The notes below the pieces were generated by a model, which was not told the origin of the DNA, made no database searches, and saw only the letters and a program-made list of their open reading frames with translations. Shown piece after piece: positions 51,482 through 60,553 of a stretch of DNA of 64,000 bases. The DNA is taken from assembly GCF_004299445.1 (NCBI RefSeq), contig NZ_SCTC01000009.1:1-64000 (forward strand), written 5' to 3'. A program made the position numbers and the translations under genes. Source of the stretch: Phenylobacterium sp. (lineage in GTDB: Bacteria > Pseudomonadota > Alphaproteobacteria > Caulobacterales > Caulobacteraceae). Within the stretch, counting starts at the first letter, position 1, and each line of letters begins with the position of its first letter.

Positions 51482-52071
51482 GGGATCGCAAGGCGAAGGA
51501 CCCGACGCTCAAGGCGCAGCGGGCGGCGCGCAACCGGCTGGTCCGGCTGGAACAGCAGGCCAGGGCGCGGGCCGAGTCGGCGGCGGTGGCCGATGGCGTC
51601 GCCGAGACGGTGGCGCTGTCGCGAGCCCGGGGTGCGGCCGTGGTCGGGCCCGAGCCGGGCCGCCGTGCCCCGCGCGACACGCCTTACAGGCGGCTGAACG
51701 GACTGGACTGGCTGGCGGCCAAGGGGCGCATCAGCGAGGAGGCCAAGGCGGCGGGCGAGCGCTATGGCTGGGTCTACCGACGTGTGAAGCTGGAGAAGTC
51801 CATCCCCTCGACCCTGGATGTGCGGGTGCGCGGGCCCTTCGTGCCGCCGGCGCTGGAGGATGTGCTGGCGCACGGCGAGGCGACCGACGCGGCGCGCAGG
51901 CGGCTGGCGGAGTTCCGTCGGAGGCTCTCGGGGCACCCCGACCTGGTGGCGGCCTGCGACGCGATCTGCGGCGAGGAGCAGACACCGCGAGAGGCGGCAG
52001 GAGGCGAGCGTGACGCCGGGCGACTGGAAGCGGTTCTGAAGGTGGCCCTGGAGTTGCTGGCGATGAGCTGA
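51478..52071 (+). CDS. Phage/GTA-type hypothetical protein, DUF6456-like C-terminus
   Basis: 197 aa. A basic coiled N-terminal third (KAQRAARNRLVRLEQQARARAE) is followed by a conserved-looking part with LNGLDWLAAKGRI, AGERYGWVYRR, a Pro-containing linker and a tail LVAACDAICGEEQTP then AGRLEAVLKVALELLA. I associate that arrangement with the DUF6456-type domain found in gene-transfer-agent activators and phage proteins; this is recall without a search. It is the last gene of the repressor-controlled operon. Confidence 0.55.
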   Translation: MRDRKAKDPTLKAQRAARNRLVRLEQQARARAESAAVADGVAETVALSRARGAAVVGPEPGRRAPRDTPYRRLNGLDWLAAKGRISEEAKAAGERYGWVYRRVKLEKSIPSTLDVRVRGPFVPPALEDVLAHGEATDAARRRLAEFRRRLSGHPDLVAACDAICGEEQTPREAAGGERDAGRLEAVLKVALELLAMS

Positions 52072-52148
52072 GGCGTTCGGCCGACCGGCGGCGCCGGTTG
52101 CTGACAGCGTGGACGCCGCTAGAGTCGCCCCCGAGAGGGGTAAGTCGA

Positions 52149-53132
52149 ATGACCATCAGGATGGGACTGGCGCTGATCGGCGCGATCGCCTTGCTGGCGG
52201 TCGCGCCGGCAAGGGCCCAAACGCCGTCGGCCTACCGGGTGGTGCACGGCTGGCCGGTGCTGCCGGAAGGCCGGATCCTGGGTTCCGCGGCGGGCGTCGG
52301 GGTCAATTCGAAGGGCGAAGTTCTGGTCTTCCACCGGGCCGGCCGCACCTGGTCCGAGCCGCTGCCGCTGGATGCGATCAAGGCGCCGACGGTGGCGGTG
52401 TTCGACGCGGCGACGGGCCGCTTCCTGAGAGAGTGGGGCGCCGGCGCGTTTGCGATGCCTCATGGGCTGAGCGTGGACGCACAGGACAACGTGTGGCTGA
52501 CCGACGTGGCGCTGCAGCAGCTCTTCAAGTTCAGTCCCGACGGAACGCTGCTGATGACGCTGGGCGAGCGTGGGGTCGCGGGGGCCGATGCGGGCCACTT
52601 CAACCGACCGACCGACGTCGCGGTGTTGCCCGACGGATCATTCCTGGTGAGCGACGGCTATCGCAACACCCGGGTCGCGAAGTTCGCCGCCGACGGCCGA
52701 TTCCTGTCCCAATGGGGGCGGCCGGGCAGGGGCGAGGGCCAGTTCAACACGCCGCACGCGATTGCGGTGGACGCGAAGGGCCAGGTGTATGTGGCCGATC
52801 GGCAGAACGATCGGGTCCAGGTGTTCGACGGGGAGGGCCGTTTCCTGCGGCAGCTCAAGGGGCCCGAGGCCGGGCGACCCTATTCGGTGGCGGTCCTGGC
52901 CGACGGCGGCGTCGCGATCGCCGACGGCGGGGAGCAGCCGGCAAGCGGGCCGGATCGCTCGGGCGTGGCGATCCTGGACGCCGAGGGACGCGTGCGGCAG
53001 CGCCTGGGCCGGTTCGGCAATCAAGACGGTCAGTTCCGGATGGCGCACGACCTGGCGGTGGACGCTAACGGTGCGCTCTACGTCGTGGATATCACCGGGC
53101 AGCGCGTCCAGAAGTTCGAGCCGGCGCGGTAG
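52149..53132 (+). CDS. Exported NHL-repeat beta-propeller protein
   Basis: 327 aa. A signal peptide ends at PARAQ. About six NHL-type repeats follow (FAMPHGLSVDAQDNVWLTD, FNRPTDVAVLPDGSFLVSD, FNTPHAIAVDAKGQVYVAD, FRMAHDLAVDANGALYVVD). The form is that of the peptidyl-alpha-hydroxyglycine lyase-like and sensor propellers, acting in the periplasm. GAGAGGGG lies 8 bp before the ATG. Substrate unknown. Confidence 0.85.
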   Translation: MTIRMGLALIGAIALLAVAPARAQTPSAYRVVHGWPVLPEGRILGSAAGVGVNSKGEVLVFHRAGRTWSEPLPLDAIKAPTVAVFDAATGRFLREWGAGAFAMPHGLSVDAQDNVWLTDVALQQLFKFSPDGTLLMTLGERGVAGADAGHFNRPTDVAVLPDGSFLVSDGYRNTRVAKFAADGRFLSQWGRPGRGEGQFNTPHAIAVDAKGQVYVADRQNDRVQVFDGEGRFLRQLKGPEAGRPYSVAVLADGGVAIADGGEQPASGPDRSGVAILDAEGRVRQRLGRFGNQDGQFRMAHDLAVDANGALYVVDITGQRVQKFEPAR

Positions 53133-53141
53133 GGCGATGTT

Positions 53142-53156
53142 GTTCTTATTTTGTTC
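53142..53156. promoter_or_regulatory. Orphan SOS (LexA) box GTTC-N7-GTTC
   Basis: The sequence GTTC-TTATTTT-GTTC matches the alphaproteobacterial LexA box exactly. TTGACA (53157-53162) follows at once, and a 14-bp palindrome ATTCGCGCGCGAAT lies at 53162-53175. It sits between two convergent 3' ends, with no gene in a position to use it. Confidence 0.6.
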
Positions 53157-53234
53157 TTGACATTCGCGCGCGAATTTGAGAGAGTTCTGTCAGAGTTGAT
53201 CAGTGCGTCCGGAGAGCCTCGGCTCGTCAGGACG

Positions 53235-54332
53235 TCAGGGGCCGGCGACGCCGTAGCGGTCGAAGAGGGCTTGCAGGTCGTTGCGGCTCCGGGGTGTTTG
53301 CAGCGCGAGCATCAGGAGGATGCGGGCCTTTGCGGGCGTGAGCTCGCGGCCTGCGATCGTGCCCAGGGCGTCGTCGCTCAGGTCGCCCGTCGCGGCCGGG
53401 TTGTACCAGATGTCGCCGACCCCCTGCCGGGCGGTGCGGACGACGGGGATGCCGGCGGCGGTGAGCTCCTTGACCGCCTGGCGCGCCCCGGCCGAGAGGG
53501 ATCCGGCGCCGACACCTGCGATTACCAGGGCCCGGGCGCCGGACGCGGCGGCGCGGATGTCTTCCGCCCGAACGCCGGCATAGCCGTAGGCGATCGCGAC
53601 GCGGGGCAGGGTGTCGCCCTTGACCGGGAGCGCCGCGTCATGGGGCTCGGCTTGGGCGAAGAAGCGCGGGCGTTCGGTGAGCACGTCGCCGATCGGGCCG
53701 CGGCTAGGGGCCGCGAAGGCGTTCACGCGCCGCACGTCGAACTTGGTGACCGAGCGCGGGTCGAAGATCGTGTCGTTCATGACCACCATCGCGCCGCGGT
53801 TGCGCGCGTCGTCGGCGGTGGCGACGCGCACGGCGTCGAGCAGGTTCTGGGGGCCGTCGGCCGACACGGCGGTTCCCGGGCGCATCGATCCGACCACGAC
53901 GACGGGCTTGGTCGAGGGCGTCGCGAGACTGAGGAAGTAGGCGGTCTCCTCCAGGGTGTCGGTGCCATGGGTGATGATGACGCCCGAGACCTGCGGATCG
54001 GCGAGCGCGACCTGGATGCGGTCCAGGAGCTTCCGCCATATGGCCTCGTCGACGTCGTAGCTGCCGACGTTGGCGATCTGCTCGGCGGTGACGTTGGCCA
54101 CGTCGCCCAGGCCCGGAACCGCGCGCAGGATGTCGCCGATGGGCACAACACCGGCCCGATAGCTGGCGCCCGGCCCTTGGCCCGCGCCGGCGATCGTGCC
54201 GCCCGTGGCAAGCAGGCGGACGGTCTTGGTTGGCGGGACGGTCGGCGCCGGAACAGGCGGCGTCTGGGCCTGGGCCCCGGCGGCGGCCGCGAGCAGACAG
54301 ACCACAGCCAGTGCGGCGACAGGTTTCGGCAT
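53235..54332 (-). CDS. Type II L-asparaginase
   Basis: 365 aa. Signal peptide (LAVVCLLAAAAGAQAQ), then the two active motifs ATGGTIAG and ITHGTDTLEETAYFL, with the Thr nucleophiles. The mature enzyme is periplasmic and converts asparagine to aspartate and ammonia. Single gene, convergent with the propeller gene. Confidence 0.94.
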   Translation of the reverse strand: MPKPVAALAVVCLLAAAAGAQAQTPPVPAPTVPPTKTVRLLATGGTIAGAGQGPGASYRAGVVPIGDILRAVPGLGDVANVTAEQIANVGSYDVDEAIWRKLLDRIQVALADPQVSGVIITHGTDTLEETAYFLSLATPSTKPVVVVGSMRPGTAVSADGPQNLLDAVRVATADDARNRGAMVVMNDTIFDPRSVTKFDVRRVNAFAAPSRGPIGDVLTERPRFFAQAEPHDAALPVKGDTLPRVAIAYGYAGVRAEDIRAAASGARALVIAGVGAGSLSAGARQAVKELTAAGIPVVRTARQGVGDIWYNPAATGDLSDDALGTIAGRELTPAKARILLMLALQTPRSRNDLQALFDRYGVAGP

Positions 54333-54403
54333 TGGCGCCCCCTTGAACCCCTCAGGCGGCTGTAGGGGATCGCGCCCGGAATGTCTCGCGCGGCGCTGGC
54401 CCG

Positions 54404-55048
54404 TCAGCCGCCTGCCAGTCCGGCGACCCAGGCTTTGGTGGCCTCGCAGGCATCCATGGCGCGCCGGTAGCCATCGCGATCTGTGGTGCGGGCGACGTAG
54501 GCCTGTTCGAGGCCGGTCAGGACGGCGTTGCCGGTGCGCTGGGCCAGTTGCAGGGCGTAGGTGACGGAGATATCGGCCGCGGAGAACGCCTCGCCCGCCA
54601 TGTAGGGCGCGTGGGCGAGCTGGCGGGCCACGAGGCGGCGGCGGCTCTCGAAGGTGGACTGCGCCTTGCGGGCCGTCCAGTTGTCGCGCTCAGCCTCGGG
54701 CGCGAGCATGTTGGTGACGATCACGAAGAAGGTGGAGGCGGCGAGGCCCGCTTCGCCCAGGTGCAGGAACTGCTGGTAGGCGGGGAAGGCGGGGTCGTGC
54801 GGGGCGGGCGCCAGCGGCGTGGGGCCGTAGCGGGCCATCAGGTATTCCATGATGGCGATGGACTCGACCATGGTCGTCTCGCCGTCACGGAGCGCGGGAA
54901 TGAAGCCGGACGGGTTGATGGCCAGGAACTCGGAATCGTTCTCGACGCCGGCCAGCATGTCGACCGGGCGGAGGCGATAGGGCAGGCCCATCTCCTCCAG
55001 CAGCCAGACGACCCGAAACCCGCGGCCTTCGCCGAAGACGGTGATCAT
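54404..55048 (-). CDS. Glutathione S-transferase family protein
   Basis: 214 aa. The thioredoxin-like N-terminus has RVVWLLEEMGLPYRL, NPSGFIPALRDGETTMVES and the glutathione-contact Glu-Ser; the helical C-terminus has YMAGEAFSAADISV. A cytosolic thiol transferase of unknown substrate. Confidence 0.9.
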   Translation of the reverse strand: MITVFGEGRGFRVVWLLEEMGLPYRLRPVDMLAGVENDSEFLAINPSGFIPALRDGETTMVESIAIMEYLMARYGPTPLAPAPHDPAFPAYQQFLHLGEAGLAASTFFVIVTNMLAPEAERDNWTARKAQSTFESRRRLVARQLAHAPYMAGEAFSAADISVTYALQLAQRTGNAVLTGLEQAYVARTTDRDGYRRAMDACEATKAWVAGLAGG

Positions 55049-55184
55049 GGGGGCGGCTCCTACGCGACTGAGGCGCAGGAGCCTGCCTTACTGGTACGAA
55101 AATGCAACCGGTCGGGGGTTGCGCGTGCGGCAACACGCGATGCTGCCAGACGTGGCGGCCGGGTCTTGGCCAGAGGCCAATGGA

Positions 55185-55748
55185 TCAGGCGGCGCCTTGG
55201 AGCGGGGCGCTTCGACGGCGCAGCATCACGCCGGCGACGCCGAGGCCCAGGATCATCACGGCCCACCTCGCCGGCTCGGGTACGGCCAGGGTGTCGGTGA
55301 CGGTCAACCGGGCCTTCCCGGAGAAGAAGCCGCTGCTGCTGCCGAAAACCGTCCCGGCGAAGACACCCGGGGTTCGGATGTAGTCGGTGGAGAACGTGTT
55401 GGGCATGAAGACGAACGTGCTGCTGGAGTATACGGCGCTTCCGTCCGCGATGGATCCGCCGGCGTTGGAGAACCCGAACCCGCCAATTTTGTTGGTTCCC
55501 GCGTTCTGGACGCTGTAGCCAAGCGACGTCGGCAGGGGATCTCCCGCCAGCGGGCTCATGCCGGTGACCGTGATGTAGTCCGGCGTCTCCAGCACCAGGC
55601 TGAAATCGGCGAAAGAACGCGAAGGACCATCGAAGCTGAAAAGATCAAAGAAGTCGAACGCATAGCGGACAGTCGCGTTCGCCGAACCTGCCAGCGTCAC
55701 CGACAGAAGGAGGCCTGCCGCCAGGCGGCCCAGGTATCGAAGCGTCAT
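55185..55748 (-). CDS. PEPxxWA-CTERM exported protein
   Basis: 187 aa. A signal peptide is followed by a beta-rich mature part. The C-terminus has the sorting signal VPEPARWAVMILGLGVAG and a basic tail LRRRSAP: the PEP motif, hydrophobic helix and basic end that exosortase recognises. It is probably moved to the cell surface and cut by an exosortase. The ATG used begins the signal peptide. Confidence 0.9.
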   Translation of the reverse strand: MTLRYLGRLAAGLLLSVTLAGSANATVRYAFDFFDLFSFDGPSRSFADFSLVLETPDYITVTGMSPLAGDPLPTSLGYSVQNAGTNKIGGFGFSNAGGSIADGSAVYSSSTFVFMPNTFSTDYIRTPGVFAGTVFGSSSGFFSGKARLTVTDTLAVPEPARWAVMILGLGVAGVMLRRRSAPLQGAA

Positions 55749-55820
55749 GTTGTTGCACCCCAGTTCACCGGCGCTTTGCGCGCCTTGCGGACCCATCGCC
55801 CGGGGCCTTCACGCGCTCAA

Positions 55821-55837
55821 CTGTAGAAAAATGACAC
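55821..55837 (+). promoter_or_regulatory. Possible fourth repressor-type site
   Basis: TGTA-GAAAAAT-GACA at 55822-55836 differs by one base from the TGTA-N7-TACA operator at 51045-51059, and shares its TGTAGAAAA run. It lies 1 bp before the ATG of the winged-helix gene. Confidence 0.35.
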
Positions 55838-56722
55838 ATGCGGGACGCCGCCTCCCTTGACACGCGTCCCGGCGCACGACGGGTTCGGCGGCGTATGGAC
55901 ATCACAGTGCAGGAGGTCGCGGCCCTTCGCGCGCGACCGCGTTTTCGTACCGCCGTCGAGACCTATGCGGCCGCCAATCTCGACGGCTACCGCGCCCGTC
56001 CCTTGATCGAGCGCTGGATGGTCAGCGACATGGGACGCTCTTCGATCTCGGGCGCAATATCGGTCCTTGAGGGGCAAGGCCGTCTGACCCCTGCCGCCCT
56101 GATGGCCTCTCGGCCGGTCACCGGCGGCGAGGTCAGTCGCGGCCGTGTGCGCGCCTACCTGCAGCGGGCCATCGCCAACGACCTGATCCTCGCGCCCCCC
56201 GGGCCCCTTGCTCCGGATACGGTGCTGACCACGTCGCCGCGATTTCGGGCGACCATGAAGCTCATTCTGAGGGTGACCCTCGAGGCCGCGGCAAGCTTTT
56301 GGCCCGCTGTCGCCCCGGCGCTCGACCGCATGGAGGACGAGGCGTTCTACCAACGCGTGTCGCGAGGTCTCGGGAAAATCGTGGTCGAGCGCGCCGACCT
56401 GTTCCCCATCGAACGGCCGCTGTGGCTGTTCCATGGCCGCGACGGCGGCGGGCGAATGCTGGAAGACCTGATCAGCCGCCAGCGCCCCGACCGCCAACGG
56501 CTCCTGGATGACTGCGAGGTCACCCACTCGGCGCTGGCGCGGGCGAGCCATTGTTCGCGCGCCCACGTCATTCAGCTGCTCATCGACGGGGAGGCCCAGG
56601 GCCTGCTTCGCCGCGAAGGCCGCAAGCTCATCGTCGCGCCCGAGCTCTCGGAGGACGCCGAGCGCTTTTACGCGGCCATCTTCGCCGCAGCGGCGGCGGC
56701 TGCCGTCGCTGCGTTGGCCTGA
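55838..56722 (+). CDS. HTH/winged-helix regulator, unassigned family
   Basis: 294 aa from the first ATG; a second ATG (55895) gives 275 aa. The N-terminal part (LIERWMVSDMGRSSISGAI) and a C-terminal part (DDCEVTHSALARASHCSRAHVIQLLIDG) both look like helix-turn-helix segments; the end is an Ala-rich run. No clear ligand domain. No ribosome-binding site precedes either ATG. I could not place it in a family, and the C-terminal motif is the stronger of the two. Confidence 0.6.
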   Translation: MRDAASLDTRPGARRVRRRMDITVQEVAALRARPRFRTAVETYAAANLDGYRARPLIERWMVSDMGRSSISGAISVLEGQGRLTPAALMASRPVTGGEVSRGRVRAYLQRAIANDLILAPPGPLAPDTVLTTSPRFRATMKLILRVTLEAAASFWPAVAPALDRMEDEAFYQRVSRGLGKIVVERADLFPIERPLWLFHGRDGGGRMLEDLISRQRPDRQRLLDDCEVTHSALARASHCSRAHVIQLLIDGEAQGLLRREGRKLIVAPELSEDAERFYAAIFAAAAAAAVAALA

Positions 56723-56909
56723 GCGCGCAGGGGGCTCCCGCCGCACGTCTGGGGTTTGGCCGGGCGGACGCCCGCACCGCCGACGAGGGCCCCTGATCGA
56801 TCGAACTGGCAACCGGCCGGGCCCAATGCGCCCGGCGAGGCCGTGTCGTGAAGAGTGGCCATCGAACGTCAGCTCGGGCGCTGATACAGCCGGAAGCGGA
56901 GGTCCGACG

Positions 56910-57332
56910 ATGCAGCGCACCGCGACATGTCTGTGCGGCCAAGCCAGCGTCACGGTCACCGGCGAGCCGGTGCTGGTGACGGCGTGCAACTGCACCTGCT
57001 GCCAACGACGGTCCGGAAGCGTGTTTTCGGTCGCGTCGCGCTGGAATGTGGAGCAGATCGCCTCCCGTCGCGGCGAGCTCTCCAGTTTCGAGAGGGTGGG
57101 GTCTTCCGGAGGCCAGGTCAGAACGTCCTTCTGTCCGAACTGCGGCTCGACCATCGTCACCCACCTTGACGCGATGCCAGATGTCATCGGGATCCCGGTC
57201 GGAGCCTTTGCCGATCCCAGATTTCCGCCGCCGCAGGTCGTCGTCTGGTGTGACGAGCAGGCGGAATGGATGGAGTTTCCCGAGGGGATGGTGCGTCTGT
57301 CGGACCAAAGCCAGCCGGTCAGGCCGGGCTGA
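56910..57332 (+). CDS. GFA/CENP-V-family zinc-binding protein
   Basis: 140 aa. Zinc ligands are CLCGQ, CNCTCCQRRSG and FCPNCGS, the pattern of glutathione-dependent formaldehyde-activating enzyme relatives. Function in this family is mostly unknown. GGAGG precedes the ATG by 7 bp. Confidence 0.85.
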   Translation: MQRTATCLCGQASVTVTGEPVLVTACNCTCCQRRSGSVFSVASRWNVEQIASRRGELSSFERVGSSGGQVRTSFCPNCGSTIVTHLDAMPDVIGIPVGAFADPRFPPPQVVVWCDEQAEWMEFPEGMVRLSDQSQPVRPG

Positions 57333-57526
57333 GGGTCGGCGGAACGTCGGTAGAGGGGCATCGCCTGGGTCGGCTGTCGGTCCCCCTGCCGCCGCTTCGC
57401 GGGGAGTTGAGGGACGACCAGGGCTCAACCGTGCCAGCCGGAAGCGACCTCGGCAAGCCAACTTAACTTGCGTTGAAGGGGCCTTCATCCGGCGCGATCT
57501 GGCCGCTCGCGACGGGAGGGATTTCG

Positions 57527-58714
57527 ATGAGCGTGGGTGCGGCCAATCCGGAGCTGGCGGCTTCAAACATCATGAGGACGACGCCTGAGAACCAGGCAGC
57601 GACGTTTCGCAACCAGGACCAGATCTGGCCGCACCGGGTGATCCGGCGGGGCGGCGCGGCGCGGCCGCTGCCGCCGCACGCGCGGCCGCTCGCGGAGCCG
57701 GCCTATGCGGTCGGGCAGGCGATGGTGGGCCTCGACGACTTCATGGCGCGGCGGCGCACGGCCGGGTTTCTGATCATGAAGAACGGCGAGATCGCGCTGG
57801 AGCGCTACGGCATGGGCAGCGGCCCGGAGAGCCGATGGGCGAGCTTTTCGACGGCGAAGTCGATGACGGCGACGCTGGTCGGCGCGGCGCTGCACGACGG
57901 CGCGATCGGCAGCCTGGACGACACATGCGACCGCTATCTGCCGCAGTTGCGAGGGTCGGCCTACGAGGGCGTGACGCTGCGCAACATCCTGCGGATGGCC
58001 TCGGGCGTGGCCTGGGACGAGGGGCCCGGTTCCGATGGACCCGACCTGGGGCGCCTGGGCCGGGCGATGGCCGACCGGCGGCCAGAGGCCATTCTGGATC
58101 TGCTGCGCACCTTGCCGCGGGCTGCGCCGCAGGGCGCGGTGTTCAACTACGCGACCGGGGACAGCGTGCTGCTCGGGGCCATGGTCCGGGCCGCCATAGG
58201 CCGCCCGCTGGCCGACTATTTCGCGGAGACCGTCTGGGGGCCGGCGGGCATGGAGGCGGACGGGCTTTGGCAGTTGGAGTCCGACGAGGGCCTGGAGCTG
58301 GGCGGCTTTGGGGTCAGCGCCCGACTGCGTGACATCGGCCGCTTCGGCCTGCTGGTGCTGGAGGACGGCAAGGCGTGGGGCGGCCGTCAGGTCCTGCCGA
58401 CCGGCTGGCGCGACCTTGCCGGCCAGCCCGATTGTGGGGCGACGGCGTTCGGTCGGCTGATGGCCGGCAGTCCGGCGGGTTACGGCTACCACTGGTGGGC
58501 GCTGCCGGGGGCGCCGTTCGCGGACGGCCTCCACGCCGGCGCGTTCCTGGCCCTGGGGGCGTTCGGACAGCGGATCTACATCAACCCGACCGAGCGGGTG
58601 GTGGTCGTGATCCAAAGCGCGTGGCGGCAGCCGAGCGACGCGGAGGCCGAGGCCGAGACCGTGGCGTTGCTGCGGACCCTGGTGCGCGCGTTGCGGACGG
58701 AGGCGGCGTCGTAA
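57527..58714 (+). CDS. Serine beta-lactamase-like hydrolase
   Basis: 395 aa. The catalytic SxxK motif is in FSTAKSMT; the second motif NYATGDS follows at the right distance, and GYGYHWWAL with HAGAFLALGAFGQ fits the third part of the family. It is a cytosolic or periplasmic esterase/amidase; no signal peptide is seen. GGGAGGG precedes the ATG used. Confidence 0.88.
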   Translation: MSVGAANPELAASNIMRTTPENQAATFRNQDQIWPHRVIRRGGAARPLPPHARPLAEPAYAVGQAMVGLDDFMARRRTAGFLIMKNGEIALERYGMGSGPESRWASFSTAKSMTATLVGAALHDGAIGSLDDTCDRYLPQLRGSAYEGVTLRNILRMASGVAWDEGPGSDGPDLGRLGRAMADRRPEAILDLLRTLPRAAPQGAVFNYATGDSVLLGAMVRAAIGRPLADYFAETVWGPAGMEADGLWQLESDEGLELGGFGVSARLRDIGRFGLLVLEDGKAWGGRQVLPTGWRDLAGQPDCGATAFGRLMAGSPAGYGYHWWALPGAPFADGLHAGAFLALGAFGQRIYINPTERVVVVIQSAWRQPSDAEAEAETVALLRTLVRALRTEAAS

Positions 58715-58826
58715 GGCGGGCAGGGAGAGCTTGCGGCCTCAGGCCCGAGCCGACACCCCTGTTCGGCTTTGGCCGGACGGGCGCTAAGGTCGACGAACTG
58801 ACACCCCGCGCCACGGAACCTGGCTC

Positions 58827-59984
58827 ATGACCGAACCGTCTGAACTGCTCGCCCGCGCCCGGGCCTTCGCCGGTGAGGTCGCGCCGCGCAGCGCCGAGAT
58901 CGAGGCGGCCGGACGAATTCCGGCGGATGTCTCGAAGGCGATGGGGGAGGCGGGGTTCTACCGGCTGTACGTGCGGGCGCCGTTCGGGGGGTACGAGGTT
59001 TCGCCGCGGCTGGGCGCCGAGGTCGTGGAGGCGATCGCCACAGGGGACTCGGCCTGCGCCTGGGTGACGTTCATCGCCATCACCACGAGCCTGGCGTTCG
59101 GGCGGCTGTCGGACGAGGCGGTGGCGGCCATCATGAGCCGCCCCGATGCGCTGGCCACGGGCGTCTTCGCCGCGAACGGCCGCGCCGAGCGGGCGCCGGG
59201 CGGCTTCCGGGTGACGGGCCGGTGGGACTGGGGCTCGGGCTCGCCCAACGCCGACTGGATCGGCGGCGGCTGTGCGATCTACGAGGACGGTCAGCCCGTG
59301 ACCAACTCGGCCGGGACGCCGCGCAACCACATGCTGTTCTTCCGCCGCGACCAGGTGACCTCGCTGGATACCTGGGACGCCTTCGGCCTGAAGGGGACGG
59401 GGAGCACGGCGTTCGAAGTGCGCGACGTCTTCGTCGAGGAGCGGTTCGCGGCGGGCGTGCAGGTGAAGGCGCCGCCGGACATTCCGCTCTATCGCTTCCC
59501 GCCCTTCTCGCCGCTGGCGCAGGGGATCGGCGCGGTGGCGCTGGGCATCGGACGCGCGGCGATCGACGAGGCAGTCCGGGTGGTGAAGGAGAAGCGCCGC
59601 GGCGGCTCGTCGGCCCCATTGGCTGAGCGGCCGCACACGCAGCTGGAGGTGGCGCGGGCCGAGGCCAGGCTGAGGTCGGCGCGGGCGTTCTTCTACGAGA
59701 CCATCGACGCCGGCTGGACGGCGGCGCAGGAGCCGGGACCGGTGGACGTGTCGCACAGCCGCGACATGCGCCTGGCGGTGGCGCATGCGGTGACCGAGGC
59801 GCGGGCGGTGGTGGACGCCATGTACACGCTGGCGGGCGGGACCTCGGTCTATGCGGCCTCGTCGCTGCAGCGCCGGCTGCGGGACATTCACGTCGCCACC
59901 CAGCACTTCATGGTTTCGCCGAACGTGATGGAGACGGCCGGCCGGCTTTACCTGGACCTGCCGACAAATACCGCCGGGTTCTGA
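58827..59984 (+). CDS. Acyl-CoA dehydrogenase-fold flavoprotein
   Basis: 385 aa. It has the ACAD fold: helical start, GGYEVSPRLGAEVVEAIATGDSACAW, strand FRVTGRWDWGSGS, and a helical C-terminal domain with HSRDMRLAVAHAVTEA. The closest remembered group is the flavin-dependent monooxygenase branch (HsaA-like). Oxidation of a CoA ester or of an aromatic substrate cannot be told apart here. Confidence 0.8.
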   Translation: MTEPSELLARARAFAGEVAPRSAEIEAAGRIPADVSKAMGEAGFYRLYVRAPFGGYEVSPRLGAEVVEAIATGDSACAWVTFIAITTSLAFGRLSDEAVAAIMSRPDALATGVFAANGRAERAPGGFRVTGRWDWGSGSPNADWIGGGCAIYEDGQPVTNSAGTPRNHMLFFRRDQVTSLDTWDAFGLKGTGSTAFEVRDVFVEERFAAGVQVKAPPDIPLYRFPPFSPLAQGIGAVALGIGRAAIDEAVRVVKEKRRGGSSAPLAERPHTQLEVARAEARLRSARAFFYETIDAGWTAAQEPGPVDVSHSRDMRLAVAHAVTEARAVVDAMYTLAGGTSVYAASSLQRRLRDIHVATQHFMVSPNVMETAGRLYLDLPTNTAGF

Positions 59985-60006
59985 CCTGGGCGGGCGGCCC
60001 GCCTCG

Positions 60007-60441
60007 TCAGCACCGCGCCACCTTGGAATCTGGAGCGTGCCCGGCTCGTGAGTCGTCGCGATCAGCGTCATTTCGGACCAGGGCGACGAGGGCGGTCTCG
60101 AGTTGGTGGGCCGTGAAAGGTTTGGCGAGGGAGGGGACGTCGCCGAACCCGGGCGGGATGGCCGTTCGGCCGGCGCCCGTGGCGAAGACGAACGGCACCT
60201 CGCGAGCCATGAGCATATGGGCGACGCGGAAGGCCTTCTCGTCGCCCAGGTTGACGTCGACAACGGCCAAGTCGAGCTCATGGAACTCGGCCGCCGCCAG
60301 TGCGCGTGCAAGGCCCGGCGCGACATCGACGATCACGCAACCCAGGTCGGCCAGCATTTCGGTCATCGCCAAGGCGAACAGCCCGTCGTCTTCGACGATC
60401 AAGGCCCGATAGCCCCGCAAGGGACGCGCGGGAATAGACAT
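60007..60441 (-). CDS. Single-domain response regulator
   Basis: 144 aa, receiver domain only. The acidic pair is VEDDG, the phospho-accepting Asp is in VVDVNLG, the Thr in FATGAG and the Lys in AKPFT. No output domain is attached, as in CheY-like or DivK-like relays. No histidine kinase is nearby. Confidence 0.88.
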   Translation of the reverse strand: MSIPARPLRGYRALIVEDDGLFALAMTEMLADLGCVIVDVAPGLARALAAAEFHELDLAVVDVNLGDEKAFRVAHMLMAREVPFVFATGAGRTAIPPGFGDVPSLAKPFTAHQLETALVALVRNDADRDDSRAGHAPDSKVARC

Positions 60442-60553
60442 CACGAACGCTCGTTTCAGGCGCCGCGCGGATGGCGGCGGTCGCTGCGCGCAGCTCCGGC
60501 TACGCCACGCGGGGGAGGGAATGCGTCATGGCGCGGGCCGGTTCCGAGGGCAG

